Shown piece after piece: positions 1 to 9,039 of a stretch of DNA of 64,000 nt. Position numbers and translations under genes: made by a program. How positions within the stretch are numbered: position 1 is the stretch's first letter; every line of letters starts with the position of its first letter. The stretch comes from Pelagicoccus enzymogenes (GTDB lineage: Bacteria > Verrucomicrobiota > Verrucomicrobiia > Opitutales > Opitutaceae). The stretch lies in the NCBI RefSeq assembly GCF_014803405.1, contig NZ_JACYFG010000051.1:186001-250000 (forward strand), given 5' to 3'. The notes under the pieces were generated by a model. That model worked only from the letters and a program-made list of their open reading frames with translations, made no database searches and was not told the DNA's origin.

Positions 1-1
1 A

Positions 2-1345
2 AAGTTCTTTGAGAACGCGGGGGCGAGCTGTACCGGAGTGGCGACTTTCGAGGAGGGAAAGAACGCGCTTGCGAATCTCGATTTCGACTACGCCTGGGTG
101 GATGTGCACCTGCCGGATGGCTTGGGCTTGGATTTGCTGGAAGTGGCAAAGGCCAACGGCGACATACCGGTAGTCATCATGACGGCGGCGGGCGGCGTGG
201 AGATGGCGGTCGATGCGATGCGCTTGGGGGCGGCGGATTACCTGACGAAGCCCTTCGATCCGCGGGAGGCGCCGCTGGTACTGGCTCGCGTGGAAGCGGG
301 ACGCCGCAGTTCGCGTTTGCAAAGCCATGCTCGCAAGAGCAACAACGTGTCCTCGGACGACGCGGGCCTGTTTTTCGGCTCGGCCTTGGAGGGATTTCGC
401 TCTCAGCTGGACAAGGTCTTGGCGGTGGAAGGGCGTTTGAAGTCGCAGCTGCCGCCGATCCTGATCGAGGGAGAAACCGGAACGGGCAAGACGACAGTGG
501 CCCGCTGGCTGCACGCCAACGGAGCCCGAGCGAACAAGGAGCTGGTCGTGGTCAATTGCGCGGCCCTGCCGGAGCAGTTGGCGGAGGCGGAGCTCTTCGG
601 ACACGAGAAGGGCGCCTTTACCGACGCCAAGCAGGCCCGCATCGGCTTGTTCGAGGCTGCAGACGGGGGGACCCTTTTTCTCGATGAGATCGCCAGCCTT
701 TCGGAGTCGCTGCAGGCGAAGGTGCTCACCGCCATCGAGGAATCTCGGATTCGCAAGGTGGGCAGCACCAAGGACATATCGGTGAACGTGCGCTTGATCA
801 CCGCCTCCAACCGTCCGCTCGAGCAGATGGTGAAAGAGGGATCTTTTCGCGAGGATCTCTATCATCGCCTGAACCTTTTGAAGTTCGAAATTCCGCCCTT
901 GCGCGAGCGTGGGGGCGATGCGGTTAGGCTTGCCCAACACTTGCTTGCCCAGTTGTGCCTCAAGTATCGCATGAAGAACGCGGCATTCTCGCCGCGCTGC
1001 ATCAAGTGGATCGAGCGGTACGAATGGCCGGGCAACGTGCGGGAGCTGCAGCACGAGATAGAGCGCGCCATGATCCTCGGCGATGCGGAAGCCTTGGAAT
1101 TCGTGGGCATCGGAGAACGGCTAGGGGACCAGCCAAGCCAAGCGCAGGGTGAAGGGCCGGTCTGGCTCAAGCCCGGTTGGAGCATCCCGCAGGAAGGCTT
1201 TTCGGTGGAAACGGCAGTTATCGAGTTTATCGAGCTCGCCCTCGCCCAGACTGGTGGAAATCGCACCCAGGCGGCCAAGCTCCTCGGAGTGAACCGCGAC
1301 TACATTCGCTACCGTTTGACCCGCAAGGACAAGGGCGCGGAATAG
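2..1345 (+). CDS. Sigma54-dependent response regulator (NtrC family), 5' end cut by window edge
   Basis: The reading frame is open from base 2, so the true start lies left of the window; the GTG at 38 is internal to the receiver domain. Domains in order: a receiver domain with the phosphorylatable Asp in the stretch WVDVHLPDG and the conserved Lys in LTKPFD; an AAA+ sigma54-activation domain with Walker A GETGTGKT, the sigma54-contact loop as GAFTDA rather than the usual GAFTGA, and Walker B GGTLFLDE; and a C-terminal Fis-type helix-turn-helix (GGNRTQAAKLLGVNRDYIRYRL). Family knowledge says such proteins bind upstream sites and remodel RNA polymerase-sigma54. The next gene has a sigma54 promoter, and a kinase lies at 3910-5328, so this is inferred to be a local regulator of that cluster. 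Confidence 0.93.
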   Translation, partial: KFFENAGASCTGVATFEEGKNALANLDFDYAWVDVHLPDGLGLDLLEVAKANGDIPVVIMTAAGGVEMAVDAMRLGAADYLTKPFDPREAPLVLARVEAGRRSSRLQSHARKSNNVSSDDAGLFFGSALEGFRSQLDKVLAVEGRLKSQLPPILIEGETGTGKTTVARWLHANGARANKELVVVNCAALPEQLAEAELFGHEKGAFTDAKQARIGLFEAADGGTLFLDEIASLSESLQAKVLTAIEESRIRKVGSTKDISVNVRLITASNRPLEQMVKEGSFREDLYHRLNLLKFEIPPLRERGGDAVRLAQHLLAQLCLKYRMKNAAFSPRCIKWIERYEWPGNVRELQHEIERAMILGDAEALEFVGIGERLGDQPSQAQGEGPVWLKPGWSIPQEGFSVETAVIEFIELALAQTGGNRTQAAKLLGVNRDYIRYRLTRKDKGAE

Positions 1346-1390
1346 TGCACGGTCGCTCCTTGCGCAGGCGGCGAAACCGCGGAATAGTGC
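1336..1390 (+). promoter_or_regulatory. Tandem 13-bp direct repeats, candidate activator sites
   Basis: CGCGGAATAGTGC occurs exactly at 1336-1348 and again at 1378-1390. The 42-bp period equals about four helical turns. The first copy overlaps the stop codon of the sigma54 activator, and both lie about 95-145 bp upstream of the sigma54 promoter at 1482. Spacing and placement suit enhancer-type sites for that activator, but this is inference. Confidence 0.4.
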
Positions 1391-1481
1391 GTGCCCTCAG
1401 GCAGCTATTGGCTGATTACAGAAAAAGCTTAATAATTGTAAGTCATTGAATAGTAATAGAATAAGTGCTTAATGCGAATGC

Positions 1482-1496
1482 TGGCGCGAGCCTTGC
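1482..1496 (+). promoter_or_regulatory. Sigma54 (-24/-12) promoter
   Basis: TGGCGCGAGCCTTGC gives the -24 GG at 1483-1484, exactly ten bases, then the -12 GC at 1495-1496. This is close to the consensus TGGCAC-N5-TTGC. The predicted transcript start near 1507 lies about 40 bases before the ATG at 1549, and the neighbouring gene encodes a sigma54 activator. Confidence 0.75.
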
Positions 1497-1548
1497 GATA
1501 GGGATGTCGGTCGCCAAAACCGATAACAAATACAAGGAGACTATAGAA

Positions 1549-2490
1549 ATGAATAAGACTAAGAGAATTTTGATCTGCGCGACAGGACTTGTTTTGGGAG
1601 CATTGAGCTCCAGCACGGCGTACGGGCAAGAGGCCGAAGCCGGAGTCGAAGCCAACGTCGACGTGCAGACCTCGTTGAATCTCGAGTCCTCGCTGCTCAA
1701 CTCTAACTTGAACCTCAACGCTTCCGAGAAGCTGATCGCCCGGGCGTCTGTGAACCGTGACCGTCTTTCTGAGGAAATGCAGGCCAACTTGACCGCCTTG
1801 GAAGAGGCCCAAGCCGAAATCGTGGCCACTTGGGAGAGCGAGTACAAGCCGGCGGTCGACGCGACCCAGGAGCAGATCCTAGAGGCGAGGGCCGCCTTCG
1901 AGGCGGAGATGAAAACTCAAATCGACGCAGCCTTGGAGCTGAGAAAGAGCTTGGTTGCAGGGCTGCGAGAGGATTTGCGGGCTCAGGTGGGATCCCGCGA
2001 CTGGAGCGGCGAAGCTCGGGCAAAGTTTCAGGCTTACGGCGAGATCAAGGCGCAGATCGGCAGCTCATGGGTAGAGGCCAAGGCGGAATTGGGAGAGGAT
2101 GCCACGCGTTCGGAGATTGCAGCCGCCAAGGAGGCCTTCTTGGAAGCCAACGCGGAATTGATAGCCCAGCAGAAAGCCCTGGCGGCTGAGCTCCGCGCCT
2201 TGGTGCGATCCGAAATGGCAGAGGAACGTCCGCAGATCGACCGCGAGGCGCTTCCGGAAGCCATCGCCGAGCTGCGGGCTGACATCCAGCTCGCTCGCGG
2301 AACCATGAGCGAACGCAAGGACGAGGTCCGCGAGGAGATGTCGAATCTTTCCGGCGAAGCCCAGGCGGAATTGCGCCAGGAAATCGCTTTGGAACTTCAA
2401 GCTTCATTCGATGAAATCAAGGAGAAGCGCCGTCAGCTGATCGATGATCTGAAGGACGAACAGGATGGCGACCGTCGTCAAGAGGACTAG
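1549..2490 (+). CDS. Secreted Ala/Glu-rich helical (coiled-coil) protein
   Basis: This is a 313-residue protein. I chose the ATG at 1549 because AAGGAG at 1534-1539 is well spaced and the protein then starts with a clear Sec signal peptide (basic MNKTKR, hydrophobic core, cleavage near AYGQ). The frame stays open upstream to 1465, but that part is probably leader. The mature protein is almost entirely Ala, Glu, Leu, Arg and Gln with charged heptad-like spacing and almost no aromatic residues except a few Trp. It should form a long helical rod or coiled coil in the periplasm or outside the cell. I recognise no family. It sits behind a near-consensus sigma54 promoter, between a sigma54 activator and an outer-membrane barrel gene, so its expression is probably signal-induced. 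Confidence 0.75.
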   Translation: MNKTKRILICATGLVLGALSSSTAYGQEAEAGVEANVDVQTSLNLESSLLNSNLNLNASEKLIARASVNRDRLSEEMQANLTALEEAQAEIVATWESEYKPAVDATQEQILEARAAFEAEMKTQIDAALELRKSLVAGLREDLRAQVGSRDWSGEARAKFQAYGEIKAQIGSSWVEAKAELGEDATRSEIAAAKEAFLEANAELIAQQKALAAELRALVRSEMAEERPQIDREALPEAIAELRADIQLARGTMSERKDEVREEMSNLSGEAQAELRQEIALELQASFDEIKEKRRQLIDDLKDEQDGDRRQED

Positions 2491-2531
2491 TTAGCGACGC
2501 GGATCTCCTATTGACGGATTCGTTGGATCTG

Positions 2532-2568
2532 GCGCGGGCGGCGCCGTCGAAAGCGCCGCCTGCGTCTT
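2532..2568 (+). terminator. GC-rich hairpin between the helical-protein and barrel genes
   Basis: GGCGGCGC and GCGCCGCC form a perfect 8-bp stem around an 8-base loop in the gap between the two genes. No T run follows, so it may weaken read-through or stabilise the upstream message rather than act as a strong terminator. A TGGC-N7-GCGC string overlaps the left arm and mimics a sigma54 promoter. I do not call it one, because it is explained by the GC-rich palindrome. Confidence 0.35.
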
Positions 2569-2624
2569 GGGTCCAGCGATGCTGAAACAAGCTGAAAATG
2601 CAAAGCCCACAAACGTGTATCCTG

Positions 2625-3890
2625 ATGAAAAATCGAAGAAATATTTTTTTGCTGATTGCGGCCCTATTGTCGGCCCTGACCTATGCCCTCGCTTCACAAA
2701 CCTTTGGCAACGACCAGGCTTGGCTGGGTAGCTTGCTTACGGAAGAAGACGACGAAGTGGTAGTGGATGACTTCCTGCTGGACGACTCTCTTTGGGCGAG
2801 CGATGCGAGCTCGAGCGGAGCGGAGGCGGCGGTGGCTCCCGCGCCCCAAGCCCTGAGTCCATGGAGTATGGAGTCCAGTGTCGGGGGCGGATTCGGCTAT
2901 CGCGAAAACGTGCTGTTCGGAGCTGACAACAAGCAAGTTGATTCCAGCTTCCAGCAGGTCGATTTCGACTACTTCGCCATGCGCTCCTTCCAAGAGGGTC
3001 GTGGGGACATTGCCACTGTTTTCTTTGGCGAGCTGCGGAACTACGACTCGGTTCCCGGTTTGTCTTCCGAGCATCTCCTGGCTATGAACACCCGTATTGG
3101 CATGGACTTCCTCGGCGACTATCGGGGAATCCTTCAACTGGAAGCGATGCATTCCGAGCAGGCGATCGACGCATCGGTAGACGATTTCGAGACGGAGGCG
3201 CTTGCGGTATCCGTTTTCCGGCCCGGCGTGGTATTGGGGCTTGAGCGTGCCTTTGATGGACTCGGCGCCTTTCAACTCACTTATGGGTATCGCAATTCCA
3301 AATACAGCGAGGATAGCGAAGACTTTGACTCCACGTTCTATGGATTAGAGTGGGAGAAACGGATCAGCGATCGATCGCAGCTGACGCTTGGCTGGGAGCG
3401 CTACAGTGAAGACTATGACCGCAAGCTCTCCCGCAGAGTTGGCGAGGCATGGGAAGACGCGCCTTTGCTTGAGCTGTCGGGGAATCGCTACGAGTTCGAA
3501 TGGCTCTGGTCGAATCGAGAAGGGGCGCTTCGCCGATCCCGCTTCACTGCTGACTACGAACGCGAAGAGGATCGCTACGGAAACTACTATGCGCGCTCGA
3601 AAATGAGATTGCGGCAGGGGTTCGAGTGGAGCTTCGGTCCTTGGGAACTGGATACGGGTGTATCCATGGATCAGCTCGACTACGATTTTCGCGCCTCCTC
3701 CGACGATCCCAGCGTATTGCGTTCAGACGACTCTTGGCGCTGGGATGTGGAGTTGTCCCGTAAAATGGGAGAGGACTGGAAAGCCTTTGTTCGCCATGAA
3801 AACTCCTTCAAGGATTCGTCGGACGCTCTTTACGAATATGATGCGGCCTCGACCTATATTGGGCTTAATTGGAACTTTTTGAGTCGGTAA
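2625..3890 (+). CDS. Predicted outer-membrane beta-barrel protein
   Basis: About 421 residues from the ATG at 2625; an upstream in-frame ATG at 2598 would add nine residues before the basic start of the signal peptide, and neither start has a clear ribosome-binding site. The N terminus (MKNRR, long hydrophobic stretch, ALAS) is an export signal. An acidic segment (EEDDEVVVDDFLLDD) follows. The rest is a run of alternating polar and aromatic strands rich in Tyr, Trp and Phe, typical of a beta-barrel. The family is not recognised. It lies between the sigma54-driven secreted helical protein and a histidine kinase, which suggests a shared envelope-related task. Confidence 0.7.
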   Translation: MKNRRNIFLLIAALLSALTYALASQTFGNDQAWLGSLLTEEDDEVVVDDFLLDDSLWASDASSSGAEAAVAPAPQALSPWSMESSVGGGFGYRENVLFGADNKQVDSSFQQVDFDYFAMRSFQEGRGDIATVFFGELRNYDSVPGLSSEHLLAMNTRIGMDFLGDYRGILQLEAMHSEQAIDASVDDFETEALAVSVFRPGVVLGLERAFDGLGAFQLTYGYRNSKYSEDSEDFDSTFYGLEWEKRISDRSQLTLGWERYSEDYDRKLSRRVGEAWEDAPLLELSGNRYEFEWLWSNREGALRRSRFTADYEREEDRYGNYYARSKMRLRQGFEWSFGPWELDTGVSMDQLDYDFRASSDDPSVLRSDDSWRWDVELSRKMGEDWKAFVRHENSFKDSSDALYEYDAASTYIGLNWNFLSR

Positions 3891-3909
3891 CGCGAATAGT
3901 CGCTAGGCC

Positions 3910-5328
3910 ATGTTTACTTCCTCTAGAAAACTAACTCTCAAGCGAGGCCGCGTTTTGGCCTCGCTCCTAGGAGGCGTTTCCCTCGCGACGATGCTCTGCG
4001 TTTTCGTCGGGATCGTTTTTTGGGTTTCCCTGACTCTGCGGGATGACCTGAGAGAGCAATTGACCTCGAGAGACGAATCGGTGCTGGGCATGTTGCTCTC
4101 GCATCAGATCAAGCAGAAGGAGGCTAGCACCTTGCTCTTCTCGTTCGAAGTCTTGGCGGAGGAAGACCTCTGGACTTCCTTGCTGGAAGTGGCTTCCGCG
4201 GAAGGTGTTTTCGCAGCGCAGCTCTACGACGAGGAAGGAACGCTTCTGCGATCCACATCTGAAGCCTTGAAACCGGTGGCGATCGCGGAGGAGGGATTGG
4301 TCTCCGCGATTTTAGGGGATGGGTGGACAGAGTTCAGCGATTCGGTTGCCTTGTCGGAAATCATGGACCTTGGCTACCGTCAGGATCAGCTGATTCCGGT
4401 GCAGACGGTGTACCTGCCCCTGCACTCCTCGCAAGGTGAGTTCTTGGGGATCGGTCGAGTGTTGATCGAAGGATCGGCCTTGCGTAGCTCGTTCGAGCTG
4501 CTCAACCAGCGAATCGTGACGCAGGCCTTGGTGGCTGGTGGACTGGGAAGCCTTTTGCTGGTGTTGCTGTTCTTCGTTGCTTGGACCAGCCTGAATCGTG
4601 CGAAGGAGGCAGTTGCCCGGCAGGCTCGAAGGCTCCGCAAAGCGAATGCTGAACTGGCGATGCTAGCTCGCACTTCTGCGCTTGGATCTGTAACCGCTCA
4701 CCTGATACACGGACTGCGTAACCCCTTGGCTGGAGTGCAGCAGGCGGTACGTGGCGGTGGCTTGGGGAGTGAAGGGGCTGCGGAAAACGATGAGTTGCGA
4801 GAAATTCGGGAGGCCTCGAGTCGCATGCAAGGCATGGTAGACGAGGTGGTTTCTCTGCTGCAAGGAGCGGAAGGGGGAGTGGACGATTTTGATCTGACCG
4901 TTTCGGAAATCGCGGACGACCTGAAAGCTAAGTTCGCAAATGTTTCGGAAAAAGGCAAAGTGCGCTTCGATTGGAACGCGGCTGGCGAAGGTGAACTGGA
5001 TTCGTATCGAGCGAGGGTTGTAATGCTTGTCGCGACAAACTTGATACAGAACGCAATCGATGCTTCGCCAGAGGACGGTTTGGTGCAGGTTACTTTAGTG
5101 GGCGAAGAAAAAGGCCTCGAAGTCACGGTCAAGGACGAGGGCAATGGAATCGCCGCGGATGCCATGGAAGAGATCTTCATGCCCAAGGTCAGCGCCAAGG
5201 AAGGCGGCGCAGGCATCGGGCTGCCGATCAGCTCGCAAATGGCGCGCTACCTGAAGGGTCGCTTGACTTGTCGCAATCGCGATTCGGTCGGAGCTGCCTT
5301 TAAATTGTTCGTTCCGTGGGAAGGGTAA
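3910..5328 (+). CDS. Membrane-bound sensor histidine kinase
   Basis: This is a 472-residue protein. It has a first membrane helix near residues 20-45, a periplasmic sensor region to about 195, and a second helix near 200-222. The HisKA box follows, with the phosphorylated His in LIHGLRNPLAGVQ (about residue 267), then the HATPase domain with N box NLIQNAIDAS, G1 box DEGNGIA and G2 box GGAGIGLPIS. It autophosphorylates and passes phosphate to a response regulator. The only regulator nearby is the sigma54 activator at the left end, so I infer that pair. The next gene starts 15 bases downstream and is probably cotranscribed. Confidence 0.9.
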   Translation: MFTSSRKLTLKRGRVLASLLGGVSLATMLCVFVGIVFWVSLTLRDDLREQLTSRDESVLGMLLSHQIKQKEASTLLFSFEVLAEEDLWTSLLEVASAEGVFAAQLYDEEGTLLRSTSEALKPVAIAEEGLVSAILGDGWTEFSDSVALSEIMDLGYRQDQLIPVQTVYLPLHSSQGEFLGIGRVLIEGSALRSSFELLNQRIVTQALVAGGLGSLLLVLLFFVAWTSLNRAKEAVARQARRLRKANAELAMLARTSALGSVTAHLIHGLRNPLAGVQQAVRGGGLGSEGAAENDELREIREASSRMQGMVDEVVSLLQGAEGGVDDFDLTVSEIADDLKAKFANVSEKGKVRFDWNAAGEGELDSYRARVVMLVATNLIQNAIDASPEDGLVQVTLVGEEKGLEVTVKDEGNGIAADAMEEIFMPKVSAKEGGAGIGLPISSQMARYLKGRLTCRNRDSVGAAFKLFVPWEG

Positions 5329-5343
5329 TGAGGAGAGTTTAGT

Positions 5344-6882
5344 ATGGTTTGGGCAAAGAAGTTGGGATGGCTTGCGGCTGCGTTTGTTTTGTTGGCGAAT
5401 TCGATTTTTGCAGCTTCAGGCGATGAGCTTTGGAGCTTCGAGACGGGCGACCAGATTTTTGGGTCGCCGACCCTAGACCGGAACGGCAATGTCTATTTCG
5501 GAAGCCGTGACAACTTTGTATACGCCTTGACGGGAGAGGGGGAGCTCCGTTGGAGCTTCGAGGCAGGGGATTGGGTCGACTCTTCGCCGACCTTGAGCTT
5601 TGACGAGAAGACGCTCTACTTCGGATCCTGGGACAACAAGATGTATGCCGTGTCCGCGGAGTCGGGCGCCCTGCAGTGGTCTTTCGAGGCCAAGAACCTG
5701 ATCGTGGCCTCTCCGTCCTTGGACGCGCAGGGGAATTTGTTTTTTGGGGCCTCGGACGGTTTTTTCTATTCGCTGACCGCGCAAGGCGAACTGCGCTGGT
5801 TCTACTTTGTGGGAGAGGAAATGGATTCGTCTCCTGCGATTGATGGATCGGGCAACGTCTACGTCGGAGCCTTCGACGGGCAACTGTACTCGTTCTCCAA
5901 CACGGGAGAATTGCGCTGGAGCTACGCCACCGGGTTGGATGTGGAGGAAGGGGACCGACGTATCAAGTCTCCTCCTACCATTGGCGAGAACGAAGCTGTC
6001 TATGTAGGAGGCGGGGACGGACGGCTGTATGCGCTGACGCTTGACGGGCAGTTGCTATGGCAGTTTCAGGCTCCGGAGAAGGTGGACACCGGGATTGCGG
6101 TCCGGGAGGACGGAAGCCTGGTTTTCGGAAGTCGCGATGGCTTCGTTTACGCTCTCGACGAAAACGGGGTCTACCTTTGGGAGAGCTATGTGGGAGACAT
6201 CTTTTATTCCACGCCTGCGGTGGACCGGGAAGGCGGTATTTACGTGGGATCCTACGTTGGAAATGGAGTGAGCGGGATCAGCGCTCTCTCGGAAAGTGGT
6301 GAGCTGGTATGGGAGTCATTGGTTCTTGGATACATCGACTCTTCTCCCCTGCTCAGTGGGGAGGGCCGCTTGTACTATGGTTCCTATGACGGCGCCTTCA
6401 GGGCGATCGAAGCAGACGTTCAGCCAGCGATATCCGTTTGGAACCGATTCGGGGCCGGACGGGCAAACCAATCCCTCTTCATCGATTTTCTGCTGAGCCA
6501 GGATTTTGAAGCGTGGCTGGCCGAAGAGGGCTTGGAATCCTACAAGGCGAATCCCTATTCCGATCTGGATGGAGATGGTTTCACTCTCTTTGAAGAGTAC
6601 TATTTTGGGGGCAATCCATCTCTGCCGGACGCAAGCCTGCTCGCCTTCCAGTGGACGGGCGCGGACTTGCAGCTGCAGTTCGTTCGGCTGGACCAAGCGG
6701 TGAGCCCTTACGTTTTTCATCTGGAAATTTCCAGTGACTTGAAGGCATGGATGCCGGTCGAAGCGGTGACCGAGGTGATGCTGGAGGAAAGCGTCGCAGG
6801 TGAATCCCGCTACGACAAGGTCCAGCTGGTCCTGCCCCAAGGTGCCTCGGGGAGCGCTTTCTATCGGTTGCGGGTTTTTTAG
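5344..6882 (+). CDS. Exported PQQ-type beta-propeller protein with Ca-binding-like tail
   Basis: This is a 512-residue protein with an N-terminal signal peptide (cleavage near FAAS). GAGGAG just upstream, overlapping the end of the kinase gene region, supports the ATG at 5344. Eight repeats of about 40 residues follow the pattern (E)LxWSF..G....SSPTLD..GNVYFGS.DG.xYAL, consistent with an eight-bladed propeller of the PQQ/BamB repeat type. Residues from about 370 hold DLDGDGFTLFEEYYFGGNP, a calcium-loop-like motif often seen near the C-terminus of secreted Verrucomicrobia proteins, then a beta-rich end. Catalytic PQQ residues cannot be assigned, so it may be structural or sensory. Placement directly after the kinase suggests a link to signal perception. 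Confidence 0.82.
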   Translation: MVWAKKLGWLAAAFVLLANSIFAASGDELWSFETGDQIFGSPTLDRNGNVYFGSRDNFVYALTGEGELRWSFEAGDWVDSSPTLSFDEKTLYFGSWDNKMYAVSAESGALQWSFEAKNLIVASPSLDAQGNLFFGASDGFFYSLTAQGELRWFYFVGEEMDSSPAIDGSGNVYVGAFDGQLYSFSNTGELRWSYATGLDVEEGDRRIKSPPTIGENEAVYVGGGDGRLYALTLDGQLLWQFQAPEKVDTGIAVREDGSLVFGSRDGFVYALDENGVYLWESYVGDIFYSTPAVDREGGIYVGSYVGNGVSGISALSESGELVWESLVLGYIDSSPLLSGEGRLYYGSYDGAFRAIEADVQPAISVWNRFGAGRANQSLFIDFLLSQDFEAWLAEEGLESYKANPYSDLDGDGFTLFEEYYFGGNPSLPDASLLAFQWTGADLQLQFVRLDQAVSPYVFHLEISSDLKAWMPVEAVTEVMLEESVAGESRYDKVQLVLPQGASGSAFYRLRVF

Positions 6883-6945
6883 GGCTGCCGCAACGATCTG
6901 GCCTTTAAGTTTGCAGTTCGAGCCCGCTCGCTGCATGTCGTTTCT

Positions 6946-9039
6946 GTGGACTGTTACCCCATTTGCCGTAGCCGGCTGCTTGCTGCGCTGGCCTGTACCC
7001 TAATTTCATCCTTCTCCCTTGCCTTTCTTGCGCAAGCGGCTTCACGGGAGCCGGTTTTGGCTGAGGCGGAGTTGAGGGATCGCTGGATGCAGCTCAAAGC
7101 GGAAATCGCATACCACGACGAACTCTATTACCAGAAGGCCGCTCCGGAAATTAGCGATGCTGCCTACGATGCCTTGAAGCAGGAGTTTCTCCGTTTGGAC
7201 GCCCTTTTCGGAGCAGAAGAGGGGCATCGCCGAGTGGGAGACGATCGAGGCAATGGACAGGGGACAGCTGTCCATTTGTCCCCGATGTTGAGTCTGGATA
7301 AAGCGTATTCAAAATCTGAATTGGAACGCTTTCACCATCAGGTTGCCGCTTTGGCGGGCCGAGAGGACATTTCTTATTCGATTGAACCCAAGGTCGATGG
7401 GATGGCGGTGAGCGTGTTGTTCGAGGATGGGAAATTTGTACGGGCGGTGACGCGAGGAGATGGCGAATCGGGAGTTATCGTTTCCGAAAATGTGAAGCGA
7501 ATCGATGGATTTAGAACTCAGTTGCTGGGGGATTCCCATCCGCGGCGGATGGAGTTACGAGGAGAAGTCTTTGTGCGTTTCGAAGACTTCGTGCGAATCA
7601 ACGAGAGGCGATTAGCCAGAGGGGAGGAGGCTTTTGCCCATCCACGAAGCGTGGCAGCGGGATCCGTGAAGTTGAGCGATCCTGCCGTGTTTGCGGACAG
7701 AGGCTTGTCGATCGTCTTTTTTGCCATGGGCGCTTGCGAACCGAATGAGGACGCTCCGGCCCGACAGGCTGACTTCTTCGAGCAGGCCAGGGCTTGGGGC
7801 TTGCCGGTTTTGGAGGAACGAATGGAAGTTAGGGGGAAGTTGGAGTTGCTGCAGTCGGCAGAAGCGATGCAAGACGAACGTTTGAACTATGCGTATCCAA
7901 CGGATGGAACAGTTGTTAAGGTCGATTCCTTCGCCTTGCAATCGCGGTTGGGAGAGAGCCGAGATGCTCCGCACTGGGCCTTGGCTTACAAGTCGAACGG
8001 AACTCAAGTCGAATCACGCCTTTTGTCTGTGACCTTCCAAGTCGGGCGCAGCGGAGCGCTGACTCCGGTGGCGGAATTGGAGGAAGTTCTCATTTCAGGC
8101 TCTAGGGTGTCGAGAGCGAGCCTTCATAGCCTTCCCGAAATCAGGCGCTTGGACCTCCGCGTGGGCGATTCCGTTTTTCTCAAGAAGGCAGGCGAAATCA
8201 TCCCGCAAATAGTGGCTGTCAACTATGCGAAACGCAATCCCTCCTCGCTGCCGATTGAAGCTCCGCTTCGTTGTCCCTCGTGCGCGACGCGGCTGGAATA
8301 CGAGGAGGGCCAAGCCAAGGCCTTTTGCCGAGCGAGCGCTTGTCCGGAGCGAAACAAGCGGCGCTTGGAGCACTATGTGTCTTCTGCAGCAATGGACTTT
8401 GAGGGATGGGGACCTGTAACGATTTCTTGCTTGGTGGACCGTGGCTACGTTCGCGACATCGCTGACCTCTATGGTGTGAGCCGCTCGATGCTAGGGGAGT
8501 TCGAGCACTTAGGCGAAGAGTCCGCTGCTGCATTGATCGAGGCAAGAGAGGCGAGCAAGCGCAGGGAGTTGTGGCGTTTCGTCTTTGGGATAGGCATACC
8601 GGGAATTGGAGAGGTCAGAGCCCAGAGTCTCGCGGCTCGGATCAGCGAGGCGAGTGATTTGCTCGAATCCGATGGGATCGATTGGATGCCTCATGAACGC
8701 AAGGCGCTGGAAGCCTATTTCGGCGAGTCCGGAAGGCGAAGGGAACTGGAAGCGTTGGTGGCAGTGGGGGCGTGTATTCGAGAAAACGTTACAGGAGAAC
8801 GGGGAGAGTTGCCCCTAGTGGGAAAGGTATTTGTCTTCACCGGGCGGCTGGACTCCTGCACGCGGGCGGAGGCTACGCGTTTGATTGAATCTGTGGGTGG
8901 AAGGGTGCGAAAGTCGGTAACGGAACTGAGCGACTATCTTGTGGTCGGGAGCTCGCCGGGACAAAAGCTGCAAGATGCGGAGAGTCGGGGAGTCTCTATT
9001 TTGAGTGAAGGTGAGTTCCTTGCTCTGGTGAGACCTTGA
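6946..9039 (+). CDS. ligA: NAD-dependent DNA ligase with export-like N-terminal leader
   Basis: This is a 697-residue protein that seals DNA nicks using NAD+. It shows domain Ia (HDELYYQKAAPEISDAAYD), the adenylation motif EPKVDGMA with the nucleotidyl Lys, an OB-fold region, a four-Cys zinc finger (CPSC...CRASACP), a helix-hairpin-helix region (GIGIPGIGEVRAQSLA) and a C-terminal BRCT domain (GKVFVFTGRLDSCTRAEA). The oddity is the first 31 residues, which form a basic-hydrophobic segment ending AQAAS, like a Sec signal. The start codon is GTG with no clear ribosome-binding site, so a later start is possible. However, domain Ia begins right after the leader and no in-frame ATG precedes it until Met at 7087, which would cut domain Ia. 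Confidence 0.9.
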   Translation: MDCYPICRSRLLAALACTLISSFSLAFLAQAASREPVLAEAELRDRWMQLKAEIAYHDELYYQKAAPEISDAAYDALKQEFLRLDALFGAEEGHRRVGDDRGNGQGTAVHLSPMLSLDKAYSKSELERFHHQVAALAGREDISYSIEPKVDGMAVSVLFEDGKFVRAVTRGDGESGVIVSENVKRIDGFRTQLLGDSHPRRMELRGEVFVRFEDFVRINERRLARGEEAFAHPRSVAAGSVKLSDPAVFADRGLSIVFFAMGACEPNEDAPARQADFFEQARAWGLPVLEERMEVRGKLELLQSAEAMQDERLNYAYPTDGTVVKVDSFALQSRLGESRDAPHWALAYKSNGTQVESRLLSVTFQVGRSGALTPVAELEEVLISGSRVSRASLHSLPEIRRLDLRVGDSVFLKKAGEIIPQIVAVNYAKRNPSSLPIEAPLRCPSCATRLEYEEGQAKAFCRASACPERNKRRLEHYVSSAAMDFEGWGPVTISCLVDRGYVRDIADLYGVSRSMLGEFEHLGEESAAALIEAREASKRRELWRFVFGIGIPGIGEVRAQSLAARISEASDLLESDGIDWMPHERKALEAYFGESGRRRELEALVAVGACIRENVTGERGELPLVGKVFVFTGRLDSCTRAEATRLIESVGGRVRKSVTELSDYLVVGSSPGQKLQDAESRGVSILSEGEFLALVRP

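Noticed and set aside
2532-2548. TGGC-N7-type sigma54 match before the barrel gene
   Set aside because: The match is made of GC-rich hairpin sequence with GGCGGC where TTGC should be.
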